NCBI GenBank assembly: GCA_910574895.1 | Contig: CAJTDQ010000004.1 | Location: 1-64,000, forward strand | Direction: 5' to 3' | DNA: 64,000 nucleotides | Source of the DNA: Eubacteriaceae bacterium | GTDB lineage: Bacteria > Bacillota > Clostridia > Lachnospirales > Lachnospiraceae | Shown: one piece after another, positions 33,170-43,552 of the stretch | Position numbering within the stretch: the stretch's first letter is position 1 | Layout: every line of letters starts with the position of its first letter | Position numbers and translations under genes: made by a program | The notes under the pieces: generated by a model | What the model was told of the DNA's origin: nothing | Database searches by the model: none | What the model saw: only the letters and a program-made list of their open reading frames with translations

Positions 33170-34291
33170 TTAAATAATAGAAAGTATCATTTGTTCCATC
33201 TGGTCCATGCATTTATCAAACTGCCATTGTGTGGCAAAGTCCGCATAATCCAGACTGCGTTGTTCCTTTTCGTTTGGATGTTCAATCCAGTAATCAATTT
33301 TGGCAGCTAAATCCTTTGGATTGTTGCACTTAAATAAATTTTTGTCATCTAATGCAAAATATTTCGTCGCAGAGCGGGGCGAATTATTAATTACCGGAAC
33401 AAGTCCGCAGGAAATCGCTTCTAAGCAGGAGATTGCTTCTAATTCGATTTCAGCAGCATGTACATATAAGTCTGCAGAACCAATCACTTTTAAGAGTTCA
33501 TCTCTGGAATAAAACTTCATAATAGGTTGCACCGGTAAATGTTTTGCTGCATACATTTGGATGTTTTTCTTTTGTGGACCGTCTCCTGCGAAAATCAACT
33601 GAATACGGTTACGGTATTTGCTTTTATTTACTGCTTTCAATAAAACAGAATGTGTTTTTTCTTTGCTGTATCGTCCAATATATAATATACGGAATAAACC
33701 GTCATCTTTCTTGTATTTTGGAATGCCACGGTTAAACTGGTAGTTGACACCGTTAGAAATTACATGGTGTGGTGTGACACCTACAACATTTTCAAAAGTA
33801 TTACAGATAAATTGTGTAGGGTAGTGGATAGCATCGCAATATTGATAGAGATGCTTATAAAAAATTTTGTAGACGCGATTGTTAAAACGATGGGCATTCA
33901 TTAAATGTAAATGATTTGAAAAGTTTTCTGCCTGACAGTGAAATCCGGCAGATAATGGAATGTTATGTTTATGACAATATTTTGCTACATAACATCCGGT
34001 CAAAAATGGAACCATAATATGCACTGCATCAATGCCTTTAAGAGCTTCCTTAATGACTTTTTTGTCAGGACGGGCAATGCTCACACCGTTTTTTTCCACA
34101 TAACCATTAAACGGACCTACATTCAGTGTCTTTACAATGTAATATCCGAATTCCCCGGTTTTCTCTGTGTCAGGACAGATAATACGGACCTCATGCCCTT
34201 TTGCACGTAGGGAACGTATCAGATTCATGGCAGCTATAGTAGTGCCGTTATTTTCTTCTCCGAGTACATCGCTGACTATTGCAATTCTCAT
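33170..34291 (-). CDS. Glycosyltransferase family 4 (diacylglycerol glucosyltransferase-like)
   Basis: 373 residues, GT-B fold. N-terminal MRIAIVSDVLGEENNGTTI with a Gly-rich acceptor loop. The C-terminal half carries ILYIGRYSKEKT, IFAGDGPQKKN and ELEAISCLEAISCGLVPVI, the E-x7-E retaining motif of GT4. Resemblance is to enzymes that glucosylate diacylglycerol, suggesting membrane glycolipid or lipoteichoic acid anchor synthesis. Forms an operon with the acyltransferase. The exact acceptor is inference. Confidence 0.82.
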   Translation of the reverse strand: MRIAIVSDVLGEENNGTTIAAMNLIRSLRAKGHEVRIICPDTEKTGEFGYYIVKTLNVGPFNGYVEKNGVSIARPDKKVIKEALKGIDAVHIMVPFLTGCYVAKYCHKHNIPLSAGFHCQAENFSNHLHLMNAHRFNNRVYKIFYKHLYQYCDAIHYPTQFICNTFENVVGVTPHHVISNGVNYQFNRGIPKYKKDDGLFRILYIGRYSKEKTHSVLLKAVNKSKYRNRIQLIFAGDGPQKKNIQMYAAKHLPVQPIMKFYSRDELLKVIGSADLYVHAAEIELEAISCLEAISCGLVPVINNSPRSATKYFALDDKNLFKCNNPKDLAAKIDYWIEHPNEKEQRSLDYADFATQWQFDKCMDQMEQMILSII

Positions 34292-34460
34292 ATAAATTTC
34301 CTCTCATAATATGTATCGCCACATTATAAAATCATGCGGTTTAAATTTTTCTTATGTATACATTTTAGTATAAATTTAATCATAGTATACCAAATAAAAT
34401 ATATGAAAGCAAAATTAGACAAAATAGAAGTTTTGTTTAATATCAAAACGCATGCTTTAC

Positions 34461-34489
34461 TTGAAAAGCACCCTTAAATTATATATAAT
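34461..34489 (+). promoter_or_regulatory. Promoter of the hydratase gene
   Basis: TTGAAA (34461-34466), 17-bp spacer, TATAAT (34484-34489). Confidence 0.75.
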
Positions 34490-34530
34490 AAAATAGACTG
34501 ATTAGTTAGTAAATTAACATGGAGGAGACA

Positions 34531-36819
34531 ATGGTTAAATTATCAAATGGAGGAGCCTACCTTATCAATGGAACTGAGGTTATTGAAGAAGGTAGTGAAG
34601 AATTATTAAAAAGTAAATTAGGTGATAAGTATCTTTCAAAAGAAGAGGCTGGTAAGAATACTATCGCTTACGGTATTTTGAAAGAACATAATACATCAGG
34701 AAGTATGGACAAGCTTCAAATAAAGTTTGACAAACTTACTTCCCACGATATTACATTTGTAGGAATTATTCAGACAGCCAGAGCATCAGGACTTGAAAAG
34801 TTCCCGATTCCATATGTGCTGACAAATTGTCATAACAGTTTATGTGCAGTAGGTGGAACAATTAATGAAGATGACCATATGTTTGGACTGACATGTGCAA
34901 AGAAATATGGTGGAATGTATGTACCACCACATCAGGCAGTAATTCATCAGTTTGCAAGAGAAATGCTTGCAGGCGGTGGAAAGATGATTTTAGGAAGTGA
35001 TTCACACACCCGCTATGGTGCACTTGGTACGATGGCAATGGGTGAGGGAGGACCGGAACTTGTAAAACAGCTTCTTTCACAGACATATGACATTAACAGA
35101 CCGGAAGTTATCGGTATCTATATGACGGGTGAGCCGGCAAAGGGTGTAGGTCCTCAGGACGTGGCACTTGCGATTATCGGTGAGGTATTTGATAAAGGTT
35201 ATGTGAAGAATAAAGTCATGGAATTTGTAGGTCCGGGCGTCTCATCTTTGAGTGCAGATTTCAGAATCGGTGTGGATGTAATGACTACGGAAACTACTTG
35301 TCTTTCATCTATCTGGAGAACTGACGAAGAGATTAAAGAGTTTTACGATATTCACGGCAGAGTAGAGGAATATAAAGAATTAAATCCGGGAGAGGTTACA
35401 TACTATGACGGAATGGTTTATGTAGATTTGTCAAAGATTAAACCAATGATTGCAATGCCGTTCCATCCTAGCAACACATATACCATTGATGACGTTAATG
35501 CAAACCTTGAGGATATTTTAAGAGATGTTGAAAAGAAAGCATTGGTTTCATTAGATGGACAGGTTGATTATCAGCTTACAAACAAAATCAGAAATGGCAG
35601 ATTATATGTAGATCAGGGTATCATTGCAGGTTGTGCAGGTGGTGGATTTGAAAATATCTGTGCAGCAGCTGATATCTTAGAAGGAAAGAGTATCGGTGCA
35701 GATGAATTTACATTAAGTGTTTATCCTGCATCTATGCCGGTATACATGGAGTTAATTAAAAATGGTGCAGCAGCTTCAATTATGGGGGCAGGCGGTGTTA
35801 TGAAGACAGCGTTCTGTGGACCTTGTTTTGGAGCGGGAGATACACCATCCAATAACGCATTCAGTATCAGACATTCTACAAGAAACTTCCCGAACAGAGA
35901 AGGAAGTAAACTACAGAATGGACAGATTTCATCGGTTGCCCTTATGGATGCACGTTCTATTGCAGCCACAGCGGCAAATAAAGGATATTTAACATCTGCT
36001 ACAGATTTAGATACAGAATATAAAGGACGTAAATATCACTTTGACAGTAGTATTTACGAAAACAGAGTATTTGATTCAAAAGGTGTGGCTGATCCGGAAA
36101 CAGAAATTCAGTTTGGACCAAACATTAAGGATTGGCCTGAAATGGTTTCACTGACAGATAATTTATTATTGAAAGTGGTATCAGAGATTCATGATCCGGT
36201 AACAACGACAGACGAGTTGATTCCATCTGGTGAGACATCATCTTATCGTTCGAATCCTTTAGGACTTGCAGAGTTTGCATTGTCTCGTAAGGATCCTGAA
36301 TATGTTGGAAAGGCAAAAGAAGTTCAGAAGGCAGAAAAGGCAAGAGAAGCAGGAAACTGTCCGGGAGAGGTTTTACCGGAAGTACATGAATGTACGTCAT
36401 TAATTAAGGAAAAGCTTCCACAGTATCCAATCAGCAAAGAAACGATTGGTATTGGAAGTACAATTTATGCTGTAAAACCGGGTGATGGTTCTGCAAGAGA
36501 ACAGGCAGCATCCTGTCAGAAGGTACTTGGCGGATGGGCGAATATTGCACAGGAGTATGCAACAAAGAGATATCGCTCTAACCTGATTAACTGGGGAATG
36601 CTTCCATTTATATATGAGCAGGAAGAACTTCCATTTAAGAAAGATGATTATATTTTTGTTCCAAATATTGCAGAGGCAGTAAGAAATAAAGCAACAGAAA
36701 TACCTGCATATGTTGTTGGTGAAGAAATGAAATCATTTACATTGAAACTCGGTGAAATGACAGATGATGAAAGAGACATTATCTTAAAAGGATGTTTAAT
36801 TAATTATAACAGAGTATAG
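34531..36819 (+). CDS. Aconitase-family hydratase (YbhJ-like)
   Basis: 762 residues from the second ATG, which follows GGAGGAGACA. It belongs to the aconitase superfamily: [37 protein letters not shown], and [16 protein letters not shown]. The last has the CxxC of the [4Fe-4S] cluster site, and the first Cys is in GCAGGG. C-terminal swivel domain with [17 protein letters not shown] and [13 protein letters not shown]. Such proteins dehydrate or hydrate tricarboxylic or related acids. YbhJ-type members have no settled substrate, so I give no TCA gene name. No isopropylmalate or citrate genes are adjacent. Confidence 0.85.
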   Translation: MVKLSNGGAYLINGTEVIEEGSEELLKSKLGDKYLSKEEAGKNTIAYGILKEHNTSGSMDKLQIKFDKLTSHDITFVGIIQTARASGLEKFPIPYVLTNCHNSLCAVGGTINEDDHMFGLTCAKKYGGMYVPPHQAVIHQFAREMLAGGGKMILGSDSHTRYGALGTMAMGEGGPELVKQLLSQTYDINRPEVIGIYMTGEPAKGVGPQDVALAIIGEVFDKGYVKNKVMEFVGPGVSSLSADFRIGVDVMTTETTCLSSIWRTDEEIKEFYDIHGRVEEYKELNPGEVTYYDGMVYVDLSKIKPMIAMPFHPSNTYTIDDVNANLEDILRDVEKKALVSLDGQVDYQLTNKIRNGRLYVDQGIIAGCAGGGFENICAAADILEGKSIGADEFTLSVYPASMPVYMELIKNGAAASIMGAGGVMKTAFCGPCFGAGDTPSNNAFSIRHSTRNFPNREGSKLQNGQISSVALMDARSIAATAANKGYLTSATDLDTEYKGRKYHFDSSIYENRVFDSKGVADPETEIQFGPNIKDWPEMVSLTDNLLLKVVSEIHDPVTTTDELIPSGETSSYRSNPLGLAEFALSRKDPEYVGKAKEVQKAEKAREAGNCPGEVLPEVHECTSLIKEKLPQYPISKETIGIGSTIYAVKPGDGSAREQAASCQKVLGGWANIAQEYATKRYRSNLINWGMLPFIYEQEELPFKKDDYIFVPNIAEAVRNKATEIPAYVVGEEMKSFTLKLGEMTDDERDIILKGCLINYNRV

Positions 36820-36868
36820 AAAACAAAAACTATAAGGCGGCGTAATGGCATGCGGGAAGGAAAACCAT

Positions 36869-38848
36869 ATGGGAAACAAAAAAGCGATAACAAAAGATGA
36901 TTGTTATTTGTTCGGTCAAGGAACTCACTATGAAATCTATGAGAAATTAGGCGCACATATAACAGAGGTAGACGGAGTGAAAGGAACACACTTTGCAGTG
37001 TGGGCACCAAATGCCGTAAATGTTGCTGTCATTGGTGATTTTAATGACTGGCTTGGATTCGACCATAATATGAAGATGGAGAATGATTCAGGTATCTGGG
37101 AATTGTTTGTTCCGGAGGTCGGCGAAGGAGCAATGTACAAATACGTAATTTCCACACAGACAGGAGATACATTGTATAAAGCAGATCCATATGGTAATTG
37201 GGCAGAGGTTCGTCCGGATAATGCTTCACGTGTGGCAGATATAGATTCTTATCAATGGAATGATGCAAAATGGATACGTCAAAAAGCATCAGAGAACCAT
37301 TATGAACAGCCAATGTCTATCTATGAAGTGCATCCGGGTTCATGGAAAAAGGAATTTCATGGACCGGATGATGAAGATGGATTTTACGATTACAGACGTA
37401 TGGCAGATGAATTGGTCAAATATGTCGTTGATATGGGATATACGCATGTGGAGTTAATGGGAATTTTAGAACACCCATTTGACGGCTCATGGGGATATCA
37501 GGTAGTGGGCTACTACGCGCCAACATCCAGATATGGATCGCCTCAGGATTTTATGTATCTGGTGGATTCTTTTCATAAGGCTGGTATTGGTGTGATACTT
37601 GACTGGGTTCCGGCACATTTTCCAAGAGATGCTCATGGATTGGCATTTTTTGATGGAACACCGCTGTATGAATATGCAGATACCAGAATGGGAGAACATC
37701 CGGACTGGGGAACAAAGGTTTTTGATTATTCAAAGACAGAAGTAAGTAATTTCCTGATTGCCAATGCACTTTTCTGGGTAGAAAAATATCATATAGACGG
37801 ACTCCGGGTAGATGCGGTGGCATCTATGCTGTACCGTGATTATGGCAGAAATGATGGACAATGGATACCAAATATTCATGGTGGAAATGAAAATTTAGAA
37901 GCTGTTGAGTTTTTCAAGCATCTTAGCAGCATCATGCGATACAGAAATCCGAGAGCTTATGTGATTGCAGAAGAGTCGACAGCATGGCCGAAGGTTACTA
38001 TGGCACCGGAGGAAGATGGCTTAGGATTTTCTTATAAATGGAACATGGGATGGATGCATGACTTCTTGGAATATACAAAACTAGACCCATATTTTAAGAA
38101 AAATAATCATAACAAGATGACATTTGGAATGACCTATGCTTTTAGTGAGAACTTCATTCTTGTATTATCTCATGATGAGGTCGTACATTTGAAATGCTCT
38201 ATGTTAAACAAGATGCCGGGCTATCCGTCAGATAAGTTTAAGAATCTGAAAACAGCATATACATTTATGATGGGACATCCCGGACGAAAGCTGTTGTTTA
38301 TGGGGCAGGAGTTTGCACAACTTCAGGAGTGGTCTGAAAAGAGAAGTCTGGACTGGTATCTTTTAGATGAACCGGAACACAAAGACATGCAGAATTATGT
38401 AAAGAAGTTACTTCATATGTATAAGAAATATCCGGCACTTTATACAGAAACCAAAGGATATGGTGCTTTTGAGTGGATTAATGCAGATGATGCAGACAGA
38501 AGTATTTTCAGTTTTATCAGAAAGACAACAGAGCCGGATTACAAAAACTCTATTGGCTTTGTTTGTAATTTCACACCGGTGGAACGCCCGGATTATTGTG
38601 TAGGTGTTCCGAAAGCAGGAACCTATAAGAGACTGCTGACGACTGAAACAGGAGAAACAGAGACGGTAAAATATAAGGCGGTCAAAAAAGAATGTGACGG
38701 TATGCCTTATCGGATAGAGATGCCGCTGAGAGGTTTTGAGTCTGTAGTGTTTGAATTTCCGAAAACAGTCAAGCGAACAACGAAGAACACAAAAAAAGCA
38801 GCAGCAAAAGATAAAGTCATAAAAGAAAAGGTTTCAAAGAATAAATAA
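36869..38848 (+). CDS. glgB: 1,4-alpha-glucan branching enzyme
   Basis: 659 residues from the ATG at 36869 (GGAAGG upstream; an ATG at 36845 is possible). A CBM48-type N-terminal domain (GTHFAVWAPNAVNVAVIGDFNDW) is followed by the GH13 catalytic domain: DWVPAHFPRDAHGLAFFDG, GLRVDAVASMLY with nucleophile Asp315, IAEEST with the acid Glu near 368, and LSHDEVVH. It makes alpha-1,6 branches in glycogen. The C-terminal tail is very Lys-rich (KNTKKAAAKDKVIKEK). glgC and glgD are 18 kb away on the same strand. Confidence 0.94.
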   Translation: MGNKKAITKDDCYLFGQGTHYEIYEKLGAHITEVDGVKGTHFAVWAPNAVNVAVIGDFNDWLGFDHNMKMENDSGIWELFVPEVGEGAMYKYVISTQTGDTLYKADPYGNWAEVRPDNASRVADIDSYQWNDAKWIRQKASENHYEQPMSIYEVHPGSWKKEFHGPDDEDGFYDYRRMADELVKYVVDMGYTHVELMGILEHPFDGSWGYQVVGYYAPTSRYGSPQDFMYLVDSFHKAGIGVILDWVPAHFPRDAHGLAFFDGTPLYEYADTRMGEHPDWGTKVFDYSKTEVSNFLIANALFWVEKYHIDGLRVDAVASMLYRDYGRNDGQWIPNIHGGNENLEAVEFFKHLSSIMRYRNPRAYVIAEESTAWPKVTMAPEEDGLGFSYKWNMGWMHDFLEYTKLDPYFKKNNHNKMTFGMTYAFSENFILVLSHDEVVHLKCSMLNKMPGYPSDKFKNLKTAYTFMMGHPGRKLLFMGQEFAQLQEWSEKRSLDWYLLDEPEHKDMQNYVKKLLHMYKKYPALYTETKGYGAFEWINADDADRSIFSFIRKTTEPDYKNSIGFVCNFTPVERPDYCVGVPKAGTYKRLLTTETGETETVKYKAVKKECDGMPYRIEMPLRGFESVVFEFPKTVKRTTKNTKKAAAKDKVIKEKVSKNK

Positions 38849-38858
38849 TTTAATGAAA

Positions 38859-38884
38859 AAAGGGCAGTGAAAAAACTGCCCTTT
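38859..38884 (+). terminator. Rho-independent terminator after glgB
   Basis: AAAGGGCAGT (38859-38868) and ACTGCCCTTT (38875-38884), 6-nt loop. The T-tract is short. Confidence 0.8.
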
Positions 38885-38933
38885 CAGTGCCTAAAGGTCG
38901 AGAGAAATAATAGAGAAAGGCTTGAAGCAGAAT

Positions 38934-41051
38934 ATGAAAAAAAGAATAGTAGTAGTTATTACAATTATAGCAGTTATCATTGTGGCAGTTGCAGCAGCTA
39001 TGGTATTTCAGAAAAAACAGTCAGATGATAAAAGAGTTAATAAAGAATCAAAGACAAGTACCAAAGCTGTACCAGAAATTCATGTACAATATGGAGAGGA
39101 AAATATAGGTAAAATAGAAGGTTATACAATGGATATGGAAGAAAGTCATATGCGTGATATGATCATACCGATTACTCAAAACCATACTGTCTCTATGAAA
39201 ATTAATCTGCGGGGCAATAAACTGAAAACCATTTCTTATGAATTGAAGGATTTAAAAGAAGGAAAGTTGATAGATAACGGGGATATTAAAAAATGGAATC
39301 AGAAAAAAGGAGCAGCATCCATCACATACGAAGCAAGTACAATTATGGAAGAGAGAAAAGAGTATTTTCTGAAATTTACGATTGCTACAGATAAACATGA
39401 AAAAATAAATTATTATACAAGAGCGATGGTAATGAATGAAGAAGTAGTTCCGAAGCAGATTGCGTTTGCAAAAAAGTTTAGTGATGATACCTTTAGTGAG
39501 GAAAAAGGTGTGAAACTGGCAGCATATTTAGAGCCGGATTCCCGTTATGCCAGTGACAGCTTGGGGCAGGTAACGATTCGTTCCAGTATTGGCATGCTGA
39601 TTTGGAAGACATTGAGACCTGAAAGAACAACGAAAATAGATGTTTCAATAAAAGATATTTGTGTGAAGGATAGTGGTCAGGCAGGCACATATACATTGAC
39701 ATATGATATGAAAGCCACCAATGCACAGAAAAAAGAAGAAAAATATCATGTTGCAGAGACAATTACAGTATGGAGTTTTCAAGGAAAAACATATATATTG
39801 GCATATAATCGAGAGATTAATCAGGTCTGGGAATGTAATGAGAATAATGTAGGTAATGGATTTATTGATTTAGGAATACAAAAACAAAGTGAAATTCATC
39901 ATGTAGAAAGTGAAAACGGACAATTTGTAGCATACGAGATAAACGGTGATGTTTATGTAATGGATATATTGAGTAAAGCAATCCGGCCGGCATTTCAGTT
40001 AAAGGCAAAAAATACAGAAACTTTATATAAAACAAAAGCAAGAGTTATGAAAGTCAATGATAATGGGGATTTAGACTATATGGTATACGGATATAGTCCG
40101 AGTGACATTCATACAGGAAAGAACGGTATTTCTGTAATGCACTATAATTGGAAAGATACAGTTTCAGAAGAGAGGGTATTTATACCATGTACAGAGCCTG
40201 CACAAATCCTGAGGGAAGAAATGTCGGAGTTGTGTCATGAAGGTGATGGTACGATATATATTATGCTATCGAATACAATTTATTTTGCAAATCTGAAAAC
40301 AAAAGAATGGGGAACATTAATTGAAAATATTGAGGATGGCAGCTGCGTAGTAAATGGTGCAGGAGATATCATTGCGTATAATACGAACGGAACCCGTTAT
40401 GGAAGTGACAGCATAACAATTGTGGATTTATCCAATGGGAAAAAGCAGGAAATTAAGGAAGATGGTAAGAAAATAACTGTATGTGGCTATATAGGGGACA
40501 ATCTCGTATATGGAATGGCGGATACCTCTATGAACAAAAAATATAGTAGATTTCCGATGAAGGTGCTGGTTATTGTAGATAAGGATTTAAAAGTTGTTAA
40601 GACCTATCAGCAACGAGGGGTTACTTTATCCGATGTAGAGATTACAGAATCAGTCATTAGTTTTCAGCGATGGAAAAACAACAAAAAGTTAGATGAAGAG
40701 CAGTTACTGAATAATACAGAAGAAAAGAAGGCAATTGCAAAATCCAGTTATTATATGGATGATGTGAAAATGAAAGAACTTGCGTTGGCATTTACGAATA
40801 ATCTGGATTCCAAACTGACGTTGGGAATCGGACATTTAGGAAAAGTGAACTTCCATGGTGATGCAGAGATTCATGCCGGATTTGTCAAAGAAAAAGGTAA
40901 GAGATTCTTTGTATATGGTTATGGAAAACTTCAAGGAATTTATAGAAATCTGAGGGCTGCGGAGAATGCGGCAAGAGAAACCTATGGACTGGTAGTAAAT
41001 GACAAAGGGGCGAAGATTTGGACCTTTGAAGAAAATTATAATAATAAGTAA
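38934..41051 (+). CDS. Membrane-anchored extracytoplasmic protein of unknown function
   Basis: 705 residues from the ATG at 38934; a TTG at 38922 is an alternative, and neither has ideal spacing to AAAGG. One N-terminal helix (VVVITIIAVIIVAVAAAMVF). The rest is extracytoplasmic and beta-rich, with propeller-like strands (QFVAYEINGDVYVMDILSKAI, AGDIIAYNTNGTRYGSDSITIVDL) and no catalytic motif I recognise. Not assigned to a family. It is a single-gene unit between two terminators. Confidence 0.65.
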   Translation: MKKRIVVVITIIAVIIVAVAAAMVFQKKQSDDKRVNKESKTSTKAVPEIHVQYGEENIGKIEGYTMDMEESHMRDMIIPITQNHTVSMKINLRGNKLKTISYELKDLKEGKLIDNGDIKKWNQKKGAASITYEASTIMEERKEYFLKFTIATDKHEKINYYTRAMVMNEEVVPKQIAFAKKFSDDTFSEEKGVKLAAYLEPDSRYASDSLGQVTIRSSIGMLIWKTLRPERTTKIDVSIKDICVKDSGQAGTYTLTYDMKATNAQKKEEKYHVAETITVWSFQGKTYILAYNREINQVWECNENNVGNGFIDLGIQKQSEIHHVESENGQFVAYEINGDVYVMDILSKAIRPAFQLKAKNTETLYKTKARVMKVNDNGDLDYMVYGYSPSDIHTGKNGISVMHYNWKDTVSEERVFIPCTEPAQILREEMSELCHEGDGTIYIMLSNTIYFANLKTKEWGTLIENIEDGSCVVNGAGDIIAYNTNGTRYGSDSITIVDLSNGKKQEIKEDGKKITVCGYIGDNLVYGMADTSMNKKYSRFPMKVLVIVDKDLKVVKTYQQRGVTLSDVEITESVISFQRWKNNKKLDEEQLLNNTEEKKAIAKSSYYMDDVKMKELALAFTNNLDSKLTLGIGHLGKVNFHGDAEIHAGFVKEKGKRFFVYGYGKLQGIYRNLRAAENAARETYGLVVNDKGAKIWTFEENYNNK

Positions 41052-41078
41052 TATAAAAGAACAATTGAATGTATAAGT

Positions 41079-41117
41079 AAAAATGCACACGGCAGGTTAC
41101 CGCGTGCATTTTTATTT
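41079..41117. terminator. Bidirectional rho-independent terminator
   Basis: AAAAATGCAC (41079-41088) pairs with GTGCATTTTT (41104-41113), plus inner CGG/CCG. Serves convergent genes. Confidence 0.9.
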
Positions 41118-41134
41118 AAATCTTATAAGAAGTT

Positions 41135-42250
41135 TTACTGAAGGTTCTCAGGATTTAAGCATTCTAGTTCCGGAATGACAAATCTTCCATCTTTTCGAAT
41201 CAGGACATCATCAAAATAAATTTCTCCACCACCAAATTCAGGAGTCTGTATCCAGACTAAATCCCAGTGAATAGCAGATTTGTTTCCATTTGGAGCTTCA
41301 TCATAGCAGTTACCTGGTGTGAAATGAATTGAACCTTTAATTTTCTCATCAAACAAAATATCTTTCATTGGCTTTGTTACATACGGATTTACACCAATTG
41401 CAAACTCACCGATATACCTTGCACCTTCGTCTGTATCGAATATTTTATTGATACGTTCAGTGTCATTGGCAGTAGCTTCAATGATTTTACCGTCTTTAAA
41501 AGTTAACTTGATATTCACAAAAGTAAATCCTTGAAGCACACTTGGTGTGTTATAACTGATCGTGCCATTTACAGAATCGCGGACTGGAGCAGTGTATACT
41601 TCACCGTCAGGAATGTTCATGTTACCGGCACATGGAATTGCAGGGATGTCTTTAATAGAAAAAGTAATGTCTGTGCCAGGACCTGTCATATGAACTTTAT
41701 CTGTTTTATTCATAAGATTTACGAGACTTTCCATTGCTTTTCCCATTTTGCCATAGTCCATTGTACAAACATCAAAATAAAAATCTTCAAATGCTTCAAG
41801 CGACATGTTAGATAACTGTGCCATAGAATAATTTGGATAGCGCAACACCACCCATTTTGTTTTTGGAACACGAATGTTGTGGTGTACCTTGGTTTGATAA
41901 ATAGTTTCGTAATAATGCATTTGTTCTTCAGGAACATCTGATAGCTCCGCAATATTATCAGAACCGCGTACTGCAATATAACAGTCCATCTCTGACATTT
42001 CTTTTGCATCTAATTCCGCCATAAGCTGCATCTGTTCTTTTGTGCAGTTTAATAATACTTCTCTTTGTAGAGTGGGGTCTGTATAATGCACAAAAGGGAC
42101 ACCGCCTGCTGCATAAGTCTCTTTAACCAAAGCCCGTGCCAAATCTTTGGTGGCACTGCCAATATAATGAATGTATACTTTTTCTTCCGGTTGTACTTTA
42201 ACAGAATAGTTTACCAGATTGTATGCCAGTTTTTTTATTCTCTCGTCCAT
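41135..42250 (-). CDS. M29-family aminopeptidase (AmpS-like)
   Basis: 371 residues from the ATG at 42250 with AAGGAGG upstream. Metallo-aminopeptidase of the M29 family, which removes N-terminal residues from peptides in the cytosol. Conserved parts: MNIPDGEVYTAPV with a metal-ligand Glu, GSIHFTPGNCY and KSAIHWDLV with the His and Asp ligands, and LNPENLQ at the extreme C-terminus, close to the typical ending. Length normal. Confidence 0.92.
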   Translation of the reverse strand: MDERIKKLAYNLVNYSVKVQPEEKVYIHYIGSATKDLARALVKETYAAGGVPFVHYTDPTLQREVLLNCTKEQMQLMAELDAKEMSEMDCYIAVRGSDNIAELSDVPEEQMHYYETIYQTKVHHNIRVPKTKWVVLRYPNYSMAQLSNMSLEAFEDFYFDVCTMDYGKMGKAMESLVNLMNKTDKVHMTGPGTDITFSIKDIPAIPCAGNMNIPDGEVYTAPVRDSVNGTISYNTPSVLQGFTFVNIKLTFKDGKIIEATANDTERINKIFDTDEGARYIGEFAIGVNPYVTKPMKDILFDEKIKGSIHFTPGNCYDEAPNGNKSAIHWDLVWIQTPEFGGGEIYFDDVLIRKDGRFVIPELECLNPENLQ

Positions 42251-42336
42251 AAAATCCTCCTTGTATATCATATAAATTGTCCAATCATCACTTATTTTAT
42301 TCCTATATTTGGATTTTGTAAAGATTGAGGCATAAT

Positions 42337-42365
42337 TTGACCCTGCTTTCTATAAATGATATACT
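42337..42365 (+). promoter_or_regulatory. Promoter of the sbcD-like/sbcC-like operon
   Basis: TTGACC (42337-42342), 17-bp spacer, TATACT (42360-42365). About 120 nt of leader follow, including GATTGAA-AA-TTCAATC at 42414-42429. Confidence 0.7.
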
Positions 42366-42487
42366 AATATATGGATTAGTAGGACGATTCATAATAATAA
42401 AAATCAGGAGGACGATTGAAAATTCAATCTGTTTGTGCTTTAACGATAAGTGCAGGCACTTCTGATGAAAGCATTAGGAGGGAAACA

Positions 42488-43552
42488 ATGCGTTTCATTC
42501 ATACAGGAGATATTCATTTGGGAGCACACCCTGAAAGCAAGCGGGAATGGGCTGCAAATCGGGGAGAGGAAATATGGGGAACATTTGAAAAACTGATTAA
42601 AAAGATAAAAATGGATCCGGTGGATTTGTTGATTATTTCAGGAGATTTGTTTCATAGGCAGCCGTTGTTAAGAGAGATAAAGGAAGTTGATTATCTATTG
42701 TCCACGATACCGGATACGAAAGTGGTTATTTGTGCGGGAAATCATGATGCGATAAAAAAAGGCTCTTTTTATGAAGGTTTTCAGTGGAGCGAAAACGTAA
42801 TTTTTTTAGAAGAACGTAACATACAGAAAGTTAATATTGATGAAATCAATACGTGTGTATATGGATTGAGTTACCATGAAACAGAAATAGAAGAGAATCT
42901 GTATGACCACATTATTGTAGATGATATTAATAAATTGAATATTTTAGTTGCTCATGGAGGAGATGAGAAACATATTCCGATTAATAAGAAAAAACTTGCG
43001 ATGTCAGGGTTTGATTATGTTGCAATGGGGCATATACACAAACCGGAAATGGATGAGCGCAGCAGAATGGCGTATTGTGGTTCTTTGGAGCCGATTGATA
43101 TGAATGATATTGGGAAGAGAGGATATATATACGGGGAAATAAACAAATATGGCTTGGAGCTGGAGTTTGTTCCTTTTGCAAAACGTATCTATAAAGAAAT
43201 TGATTTTACCGTAACACCGAAAGTGACAAACATGGAAATCCGCCATAGACTGTTTGATATGATGGCAGAGAATGGCGAGGAGAACATGTTTAAAGTTACC
43301 TTTAATGGTTATAGAGATCCGGATTTTGAAATCAAGGAAAAAGATATTGAACAGATAGGAAATATTGTTTCTATTATGGATGAAACTGTTCCGGATTTTG
43401 ATTTTGAAGAACTATATGAGGATAATCACGATAACATTTTAGGAATGTTTATAGAAAGATATCTTGATAAAGGATATTTGAATGAACGGGAGAAAAAGAC
43501 TCTTTATTATGGCGCTAAAGCGTTATTAGACGCTATGGAGGATGAAACATGA
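42488..43552 (+). CDS. DNA repair exonuclease, SbcD/Mre11-like (YhaO type)
   Basis: 354 residues from the ATG at 42488 after TAGGAGGGAAAC. A 24-codon extension to a TTG at 42416, which also has AGGAGG, is in frame. Calcineurin-type phosphoesterase motifs are complete: TGDIHLG (D-x-H), SGDLFHR (GD), CAGNHDA (GNHD), LVAHGGD and MGHIHKP (GHxH). Manganese-dependent nuclease partner of the ATPase whose start overlaps its stop. Processes DNA ends or hairpins by family knowledge. Confidence 0.9.
   Translation: MRFIHTGDIHLGAHPESKREWAANRGEEIWGTFEKLIKKIKMDPVDLLIISGDLFHRQPLLREIKEVDYLLSTIPDTKVVICAGNHDAIKKGSFYEGFQWSENVIFLEERNIQKVNIDEINTCVYGLSYHETEIEENLYDHIIVDDINKLNILVAHGGDEKHIPINKKKLAMSGFDYVAMGHIHKPEMDERSRMAYCGSLEPIDMNDIGKRGYIYGEINKYGLELEFVPFAKRIYKEIDFTVTPKVTNMEIRHRLFDMMAENGEENMFKVTFNGYRDPDFEIKEKDIEQIGNIVSIMDETVPDFDFEELYEDNHDNILGMFIERYLDKGYLNEREKKTLYYGAKALLDAMEDET

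Noticed and set aside
34531-36819. Naming the hydratase acnA or leuC
   Set aside because: Motifs place it in the aconitase superfamily, but layout and context do not support a TCA or leucine pathway role.
42416-42487. Extended start of the SbcD-like protein at TTG 42416
   Set aside because: The phosphoesterase family begins at MRFIHTGD; the ATG at 42488 has its own strong RBS. Kept only as an alternative.
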